Of a stretch of 64,000 bases of DNA, positions 58,353 to 64,000 are shown piece after piece (position 1 is the stretch's first letter; each line of letters opens with the position of its first letter). This stretch comes from an uncultured Clostridia bacterium (GTDB taxonomy: Bacteria > Bacillota > Clostridia > Christensenellales > Aristaeellaceae): the NCBI GenBank assembly GCA_947565865.1, contig CANOHT010000010.1, positions 14,935 through 78,934 of the forward strand, in the 5' to 3' direction. The translations under genes were made by a program, and so were the position numbers. The notes beneath the pieces were generated by a model, which was not told the DNA's origin, made no database searches, and was given only the letters and a program-made list of their open reading frames with translations.

Positions 58353-58558
58353 GCTGACGGGTCAGGGCCTTGGCAAAGCACCTTCTTGCGGCGCTTGAGG
58401 AAGGTTTCCCTGTCCATCATCACGATTCGGCCGCACCCTGCGCAGCGAATCTTGATGTCCGCGCCGGTGCGGATGACGGTCCACTCGCTGGAGCCGCAAG
58501 GGTGCTGCTTGCGCGTTTGAACCACGTCGCCTAGGCGGATTTCCTGGCTGGTATCCAT
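58349..58558 (-). CDS. DUF951 family protein
   Basis: 69 residues: IRLGDVVQTRKQHPCGSSEW, then VIRTGADIKIRCAGCGRIVMMDR, the conserved DUF951 pattern with CGxC and CAGCG zinc-type cysteines. Widely conserved in Bacillota with unclear, probably nucleic acid related, function. Overlaps lepB by four bases. Confidence 0.93.
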   Translation of the reverse strand: MDTSQEIRLGDVVQTRKQHPCGSSEWTVIRTGADIKIRCAGCGRIVMMDRETFLKRRKKVLCQGPDPSA

Positions 58559-58701
58559 GGCGGATCACTTCCTTTTGCAAGTTGAATAGCGGGCTGCCTC
58601 GCCGCCATTCGCGGATAAGGGCATTATACCTTTTTTTCCGGCGGATGGCAAGGAAGAGATGCCTGGCAATTTTTGAAGGCAGGGGGCAGGGCGGGGGACG
58701 G

Positions 58702-58730
58702 TTGCATTTCCGGCGGCGCGCTGGTATAAT
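58702..58730 (+). promoter_or_regulatory. Promoter of murI
   Basis: TTGCAT (58702-58707), 17 bases, TATAAT (58725-58730). Confidence 0.75.
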
Positions 58731-58758
58731 GGACTTATGCTGCGGGGAGGGATGACGC

Positions 58759-59535
58759 ATGGCCGGGCACAGTTCGCCCATAGGCGTGTTTGACAGCGGG
58801 GTAGGCGGTATCAGCGTTATGGCGGCGCTGCGCCGCGCGCTGCCCGGGGAGGACTTTATCTTCTTTGGCGATACGGCCCACGCGCCCTATGGAACCAAAT
58901 CCCAGGCGGAGGTGCTGACCCTTGTCACCCGGGTGATGGAGCGCCTGCTGGGGTACGGCGTAAAGGCTGTGGTCATCGCCTGCAATACCGCTACTTCCGC
59001 CGCCGCGGCCGCTCTGCGGGAGGCGTATACCCTGCCGATCATCGGGATGGAGCCAGCGCTGAAGCCTGCCCATGCCCTGCGCCACGGCGGACAGATACTG
59101 GTGCTGGCAACCCCCACCACCCTGCGGCTGCCTAAGTTCCAGCGCCTGATGGAGCGCTATGGCGAGGGCGCGGTTCCCCTGCCGTGCCCCGGGCTGATGG
59201 AGCTGGTGGAGCGGGAAAGCTTTGACCAGGCAGGCCGTTATTTGCGGGAGCATTTCGCGCCCTATGATATGGCCCGGGTGGACGCCGTGGTGCTGGGCTG
59301 CACGCACTATACCTTCCTGCGGCCCGTGCTGAAGGATCTGCTGCCCCCTGCGGTGTCCGTGCTGGACGGCAACGAGGGCACTGCCAGACAGCTGGCCCGG
59401 GTGCTGGCGGAGAAGCAGCTGCTCAAGGCGGAAGGGCCGGGCAGCGTTCGCCTGGAGACCAGCGGCGATCCCGCCGTGGCGCTGCCGGTGATGGAACGGC
59501 TCCTCGTCCGGGCGGAGGCGCTCATCGAAGAATAG
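58759..59535 (+). CDS. murI: Glutamate racemase
   Basis: 258 residues. Catalytic patches: IGVFDSGVGGISVMAAL, VIACNTATSAAAAAL (first cysteine), and VVLGCTHYTFL (second cysteine). Makes D-glutamate for peptidoglycan. Own promoter upstream and terminator downstream. Confidence 0.97.
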   Translation: MAGHSSPIGVFDSGVGGISVMAALRRALPGEDFIFFGDTAHAPYGTKSQAEVLTLVTRVMERLLGYGVKAVVIACNTATSAAAAALREAYTLPIIGMEPALKPAHALRHGGQILVLATPTTLRLPKFQRLMERYGEGAVPLPCPGLMELVERESFDQAGRYLREHFAPYDMARVDAVVLGCTHYTFLRPVLKDLLPPAVSVLDGNEGTARQLARVLAEKQLLKAEGPGSVRLETSGDPAVALPVMERLLVRAEALIEE

Positions 59536-59545
59536 AAATTGGGTG

Positions 59546-59581
59546 AAAGCGCGTTTCCTTGCGGGGAGACGCGCTTTTTTT
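59546..59581 (+). terminator. Terminator of murI
   Basis: AAAGCGCGTTTCC-TTGC-GGGGAGACGCGCTTTTTTT. Confidence 0.9.
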
Positions 59582-59631
59582 CTGGCCCTGCTATCTGGTT
59601 GGATGGAAGGCGGCTGCCCCCGGCCATGTAT

Positions 59632-59668
59632 GAAAAACCCTGCCGCGCGGTATGTTGCGCAGCAGGGT
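59632..59668 (-). terminator. Terminator of the glucokinase-phosphomannose isomerase gene
   Basis: Minus strand ACCCTGCTGCGC...GCGCGGCAGGGTTTTT. Confidence 0.85.
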
Positions 59669-59677
59669 CGTTCCTGG

Positions 59678-61579
59678 TCATACTTCCGCCGTGAGCAATT
59701 CCATCTCGCCCGCCAGGCTGTACGCCCCCAGGCCCGCGGGCAGGAACACGCTCTGGCCCTGGCGCAGGGCGACGGCCTGACCGTCCCAAAGCACGGCGCC
59801 TTCGCCCGCCAGGCACAGGAGCGCCCGGAAGCTTTCCCTGCCGCACATGCCGGCCATAGCGCCCTTCACCCGCAGCCTGGACACAGTGAACCGTTCGCAC
59901 CGCACCAGCACCTGGCTTTCGCCGCCGGGGATCGCGACCGGGTCTTCCGCGCCGCTGTCCGCATGGGGGTACTCCCGCTTGCTGACCGCCAGCGCCTTGT
60001 CGATGTGCAGTGCCCGGGGCTTGCCGTCCGCGCCCAATCGGCCATAATCGTAGACGCGGTAGGTCAGGTTGGAGCTCTGCTGCACCTCAGCGATCAGCAG
60101 CCCCGCGCCGATGGCGTGCACCGTACCCGCGGGGATGAAGAACACATCGCCCTTTTTCGCGGGCGCCCAGTTCAGCGCCTCCGTCAGGGTGCTGGCCGCA
60201 ATGGCTTCTTTCATCTGCTGCAGGGTGATGGCTTCCTTGAAGCCGTAATAGATGCCCGCGCCCTCCTCGGCCTCCGCCACATACCACATTTCCGTCTTGC
60301 CCTGGGCGTTCTCATATTGGCGGGCATAGTCGTCGCCCGGATGCACCTGCACGGAAAGGGGCTTGGCCGCGTCGATGAACTTGATGAGCAGGGGAAACTC
60401 GCCGTAGGCCAGCGCCCGTTCCCCTTGGTCGGCGGGATGGGCCGCCAGATAATCCGCCAGGGTACGTCCGGCCCAAGGGCCGTTCATGACAACGGACGGG
60501 CCGTCGGGATGACAGCTGACCTCCCAGCTTTCCGCCAGGGGCGTCATGGCCGTTTGCTTGCCGTAAGCGCCCTTGAGCTTCTCGCCGCCCCAGAGGTAGT
60601 CCTTGTAGGCGGGCGAAAGCAGCAGGGGCGTCCGCTTCTGCTCCCGAAGGCAAAGCGCCGCCGCGCCAATGATGCCCGCCAGGTTGCCAAGGCTGGCCGT
60701 GGCGATCTTCGTCACATAGGAAAGATCCCCGCCGAAGCAATGCTCGCGCACATAATTATTCAGGGGCGCCGTCAGCCTTTCACCCTGGCCGGACACGCCT
60801 CCGCCCAGCAGCAGCATTTCCGGGCGCAGCAGGTTGACCATGTTAGTGATTGCCTCCGAAAGCCAGGCTTCGTACTGTCTAACGACCTCCGCTGCCACGG
60901 CGTCCCCCTGGTCCATGCCGTCATAGACGGCCTTGGCGTCGATCTCCACCCGGTTCAGCAGGCTTTCGGGATGCGCCTTCGCCGCGGCGCGGGCCTGTCG
61001 GATCAGCGCGGTGGCGGAAGCGTAGCTTTCCACGCAGCCCCGCCGTCCGCAGGTGCAGGGTTCGCCGTCCGCGATGAGGGTTGTATGCCCCAGCTCCGCG
61101 CCGGCGCTGTCCATGCCCTCCACCAATTCGCCGTTGACGATCAGTCCGCCGCCCACCCCGGTGCCCAGGGTCATCAGCACCACGTTCCGGCAGCCTTTGG
61201 CCGCGCCCGCCACGGTTTCGCCCATGGCGGCGCAGTTGGCGTCGTTGCTGACGCGGCAGGGCCGTCCTGTCAGGCGGGTGATCTCCGATCCCAGGGGCAC
61301 ATGCGCCCAGCGGATATTGTTGGAATACACCACCTCGCCCGTGGCAGCGTTGCAGGTGCCGGGGCTGCCCACGCCGATTCCCGCGCAGTCCGCCGCGTCC
61401 AAGCCGCTATCCGTCATCAGACGGAGGGCAAGAGCGGCCATATCGGCCACGATCTCCTGCCAGGGGCGGTCGGCCCCGGTGGGCTGACTGGCTTTGCGCA
61501 TTAACTCATACTTCTCGTTTACCAAACCGACGGCGATATTGGTGCCGCCCAGATCAATACCGATAGCGTATCGCATCAT
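59678..61579 (-). CDS. Fused ROK-family glucokinase and type I mannose-6-phosphate isomerase
   Basis: 633 residues. Residues 1-312 are a ROK sugar kinase: IGIDLGGTNIAVGL (ATP site), GTGVGGGLIVNGEL, and the zinc motif GHTTLIADGEPCTCGRRGC. Residues from about 313 are a mannose-6-phosphate isomerase (ManA type): LWGGEKL, LSVQVHPGDDYA, GKTEMWYV and IPAGTVHAIGAGLLIAE. The fusion would couple sugar phosphorylation to aldose-ketose conversion. Promoter TTGACT-17-TATACT at 61615-61643. Confidence 0.92.
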   Translation of the reverse strand: MMRYAIGIDLGGTNIAVGLVNEKYELMRKASQPTGADRPWQEIVADMAALALRLMTDSGLDAADCAGIGVGSPGTCNAATGEVVYSNNIRWAHVPLGSEITRLTGRPCRVSNDANCAAMGETVAGAAKGCRNVVLMTLGTGVGGGLIVNGELVEGMDSAGAELGHTTLIADGEPCTCGRRGCVESYASATALIRQARAAAKAHPESLLNRVEIDAKAVYDGMDQGDAVAAEVVRQYEAWLSEAITNMVNLLRPEMLLLGGGVSGQGERLTAPLNNYVREHCFGGDLSYVTKIATASLGNLAGIIGAAALCLREQKRTPLLLSPAYKDYLWGGEKLKGAYGKQTAMTPLAESWEVSCHPDGPSVVMNGPWAGRTLADYLAAHPADQGERALAYGEFPLLIKFIDAAKPLSVQVHPGDDYARQYENAQGKTEMWYVAEAEEGAGIYYGFKEAITLQQMKEAIAASTLTEALNWAPAKKGDVFFIPAGTVHAIGAGLLIAEVQQSSNLTYRVYDYGRLGADGKPRALHIDKALAVSKREYPHADSGAEDPVAIPGGESQVLVRCERFTVSRLRVKGAMAGMCGRESFRALLCLAGEGAVLWDGQAVALRQGQSVFLPAGLGAYSLAGEMELLTAEV

Positions 61580-61614
61580 ATGAACTCCTTTTTTTGTACC
61601 CGCGTATCGCTACC

Positions 61615-61643
61615 AGTATAGAATGTTCCACCGGGAAAGTCAA
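61615..61643 (-). promoter_or_regulatory. Promoter of the ROK-ManA fusion
   Basis: Minus strand TTGACT (61638-61643), 17 bases, TATACT (61615-61620). Confidence 0.8.
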
Positions 61644-61733
61644 GCCGCGCCCTTGTTTCATCCCCCTCTTGCGCGGGTATGTTATCATAAGAAAAAGGCG
61701 TGAAGGCCGATTTGCGAAAGCGAGGTTATCTCC

Positions 61734-63422
61734 ATGAAGGTTGTTATTGTCGGCGGCGTGGCTGGCGGAGCTACTGCGGCGGCACGGATTCGCCGCCTGG
61801 ATGAGCGGGCGGAAATCATCGTGTTTGAGCGCACGGGTTATGTGTCCTATGCGAACTGCGGTCTGCCCTACTATGTGGGCGGCGTGATCGAGGAGGAAGG
61901 GGCACTGACGCTGCAAACCCCCGAAGCCTTCCGGGCACGGTTTCGGGTGGACGTCCGTGTGCGCCATGAAGTCACAGCGCTTCATCCTGAGCGCAAAGCC
62001 GTGTCTGTTCGCAATTTGCTTACGGATGAAAGCTGGGAGGAAAGCTATGACAAGCTGATCCTCTCTCCCGGCGCCAAGCCCACCCAGCCTCGGCTTTCCG
62101 GCACGGACAGCGATCGGGTCTTCACGCTGCGCACCGTGGAGGATACCCTGCGCATCCGCCGCTTCGTGGAGACGGCGCGGCCCAAGTCCGCCGTTTTGGC
62201 TGGAGGCGGCTATATCGGCCTGGAAATGGCCGAAAACCTGCGGGAACTGGGCCTGGACGTCACCGTTGTACAGCGGCCCCGCCAATTGATGTCCCCCCTG
62301 GATTACGACATGGCCTGCTTCGTCCATCAGAAGCTGCGGCAAAAGGGTATTCGGCTGAAGCTGGGCAGCACCGTCACGGGCTTCCGGGGGGAGGATGAGG
62401 GCGTTGCGACCCTGCTGGAGGGCGAGCCGTCCCTGCGTGCCGATATGGTGCTTTTGTCCATCGGCGTGACGCCGGATACGCACCTGGCCAAGGAAGCCGG
62501 ACTGACCCTGGGCGTGAAAGGCAGCCTTGTCGTCAACGACCGCATGGAGACCTCTCATCCGGATATTTACGCCGTGGGCGACGCCGTTCAGGTGACGCAC
62601 ACCGTTACCGGCCAGCCAGCGCTGATCTCCCTGGCGGGCCCGGCCAACAAGCAGGGTCGCATCGCGGCGGACAACATCTGCGGCGGAGACAGCCACTATC
62701 ACGGCAGTATGGGCTCATCGGTTCTCAAGCTCTTTGATATGACCATCGCTGCCGCAGGCCTGAGCGAGACCGCCGCCCTGGCCGCCGGGTTCGACTGCGA
62801 CAGCGTGGTGCTTTCCCCGGCCAACCACGCCACCTACTATCCCGGCGCCACGCTCCTGACCATGAAGGTGACCTACGAGCGAGGCTCCCTGCGCATTCTG
62901 GGTGCGCAGGTCATCGGCGGCCAGGGCGCGGATAAGCGCATTGACGTGCTGGCTACCGCCATCCATGCGGGTATGACGGCGGAAGACTTGAAGGATCTTG
63001 ACCTGGCCTACGCCCCGCCCTACGCCTCTGCCAAGGATCCGGTGAACATGGCCGGGTTCATGATCGAAAATCTGGCTGAAGGCCGGGTCAGGCAGTGCCA
63101 CTGGCATCAAATGGACACTCTGCCGGAGGGCGCCGTGCGGCTGGACGTGCGCACCGAGCGTGAATATGAGCGGGGGCATGCGGAGGGCTTTATCAATATT
63201 CCTCTGGATGAGCTGCGCGGGCATATGGACGAGCTGCCCGCCGACTGTCCCGTTTATATCATGTGTCAAAGCGGCCTGCGCAGCTATATTGCCTGCCGCA
63301 TCCTGAGCCAAAACGGTTATGACTGCGTTAATTTTTCCGGCGGCTATCGCTTCTACCGCACCGTCGTGCAGGACGCTGCCGCCGCCGAGCGCGCCAAGCC
63401 CTGTGGGATGGAGCTGGATTGA
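61734..63422 (+). CDS. CoA-disulfide reductase/NADH oxidase-like flavoprotein with rhodanese domain
   Basis: 562 residues. FAD-binding VVIVGGVAGGATAAARIRRL, the active-site segment GYVSYANCGLPYYVGG (Cys42), NAD-binding AVLAGGGYIGLEMAENL and a C-terminal rhodanese domain (from about residue 460) with VYIMCQSGLRSYIACR, holding a second catalytic cysteine. This matches the CoADR-RHD family of coenzyme A persulfide or polysulfide reductases. It may reduce CoA disulfides and process sulfane sulfur. Confidence 0.93.
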   Translation: MKVVIVGGVAGGATAAARIRRLDERAEIIVFERTGYVSYANCGLPYYVGGVIEEEGALTLQTPEAFRARFRVDVRVRHEVTALHPERKAVSVRNLLTDESWEESYDKLILSPGAKPTQPRLSGTDSDRVFTLRTVEDTLRIRRFVETARPKSAVLAGGGYIGLEMAENLRELGLDVTVVQRPRQLMSPLDYDMACFVHQKLRQKGIRLKLGSTVTGFRGEDEGVATLLEGEPSLRADMVLLSIGVTPDTHLAKEAGLTLGVKGSLVVNDRMETSHPDIYAVGDAVQVTHTVTGQPALISLAGPANKQGRIAADNICGGDSHYHGSMGSSVLKLFDMTIAAAGLSETAALAAGFDCDSVVLSPANHATYYPGATLLTMKVTYERGSLRILGAQVIGGQGADKRIDVLATAIHAGMTAEDLKDLDLAYAPPYASAKDPVNMAGFMIENLAEGRVRQCHWHQMDTLPEGAVRLDVRTEREYERGHAEGFINIPLDELRGHMDELPADCPVYIMCQSGLRSYIACRILSQNGYDCVNFSGGYRFYRTVVQDAAAAERAKPCGMELD

Positions 63423-63846
63423 CCCTGCCGCGAATGCCGGCAGTCTGCCTTTGTCAGGCAGGCGAGAAAAAGTTCCAGGACGGCCTGATCCGAAGAGGCT
63501 GTCCTGGAATTCGTTTTCAGGAAGGCAGGCGGATCGGCGGACTGTCCGCGTTCAGCCTGCGAACTGACATCGTCCGTCCGATCATCGACATTTGAAACCA
63601 TTCAGATTTCCGACTTCCGCCATGCGTTGTAGGGTGATGGATGATCCTCCAAAGGCCTTGCAAGCAAAGGATTGAGGCAGCGTTCCCGCTTTTTCCCTTT
63701 TTTTATGGGTTTATTGGTGTTCATGCGTTTCTGCGCCGCCTCATCGGGGCAGCCCCAAGGGAAGCAAATTCGGTGAGGAATACAGCAGGATACAGAAATC
63801 AAGGAACAATGAGCTGCACATTTCACAAGGAGAGGTTATATAGGCT
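63423..63846. other. Spacer with terminator and no supported gene
   Basis: TTCCAGGACGGCC...GGCTGTCCTGGAATTCGTTTT at about 63472-63515 is a rightward terminator of the flavoprotein gene. The remainder is lower in GC than the genes to its left. Confidence 0.6.
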
Positions 63847-64000
63847 ATGATTTCTTTGGAAGCTTATCAAAAGAACCCTTGCGGAGCTTCTTCAATTCCG
63901 TATTGGAAAGCAAAAAGCTTAACAATCCCCTCCAATATGAAAATAGTTCACAGCGATGTGTTTGATGAAACGCTTCTTCATCATTACGCTGACAGAAGAT
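63847..64000 (+). CDS. N-terminus of a probable GNAT acetyltransferase (partial)
   Basis: 51 residues from an ATG at 63847 (AGGAGAGG 13 bases upstream), still open at the window end. The beginning, MISLEAYQKNPCGASSIPYW, then KAKSLTIPSNMKIVHSD, resembles the N-terminus of a GNAT family group in Clostridia (KNPC...SIPYWK). Its AT-rich codons differ from preceding genes. Confidence 0.6.
   Translation, partial: MISLEAYQKNPCGASSIPYWKAKSLTIPSNMKIVHSDVFDETLLHHYADRR

Noticed and set aside
63602..63850. Frames in the right-edge spacer (69-74 residues)
   Set aside because: No ribosome site, low-complexity sequence, and overlapping in opposite directions.
1..64000. CRISPR arrays, tRNA or rRNA genes
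   Set aside because: No regular short direct repeats with spacers and no cloverleaf or rRNA signature was seen on either strand.

Overview
The window reads as a chromosome segment of an endospore-forming, GC-rich member of the Bacillota, most likely class Clostridia. The evidence is spo0A with upstream 0A boxes, a complete spoIIIAA-AH operon, spoVM, an alpha/beta-type small acid-soluble spore protein, a tryptophan T-box in front of trpS, and a DUF951 protein. No rRNA or tRNA gene was seen, so a genus cannot be named.

Positions 1 to about 19.8 kb are the right part of a siphovirus-type prophage with an HK97-fold capsid; its left end lies outside the window. Its late genes run leftward: HNH nuclease, small and large terminase, portal, ClpP-like protease, major capsid, head-tail connectors, major tail protein, a tail assembly chaperone with a likely -1 frameshift, and the start of the tape measure gene. 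The early/replication block, also leftward, holds small genes, a DUF927-type primase-helicase, a sigma-like late regulator, SSB, a BrnT/BrnA toxin-antitoxin pair and three very small proteins. A rightward secreted-protein gene with its own promoter and terminator sits between this block and the CI-like repressor and looks like lysogenic cargo. The prophage ends with a large serine recombinase gene whose frame runs into the 3' end of the host tmRNA gene, so the attachment site lies in ssrA.

From 19.8 to 30 kb come host genes: ssrA, smpB, proA, a HAD phosphatase, a GNAT protein, an RsuA-family pseudouridine synthase, an MnmM-like methyltransferase, a tandem array of three ~180-bp non-coding repeats, trpS with its T-box leader, a DUF624-like membrane protein, a spore SASP, a methyltransferase and hslO (Hsp33). 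From 30 to 36 kb, three uncharacterised genes (TPR, HEAT-like, zinc-ribbon/membrane) precede spo0A.

From 36 to 46 kb, leftward genes include a Cof-type phosphatase, an RluA-family synthase, ilvE, a thioredoxin-reductase-like flavoprotein lacking the usual NADPH motifs, trxA, an LCP-family protein, a RseC-like protein and a candidate structured RNA. From 46 to 51.4 kb is the spoIIIA operon, apparently led by an L,D-transpeptidase gene. From 51 to 64 kb are two large exported proteins, spoVM, a VanY-like protein, signal peptidase I, murI, a glucokinase-phosphomannose isomerase fusion, a CoA-disulfide-reductase/rhodanese protein, and the start of a lower-GC gene at the right edge.
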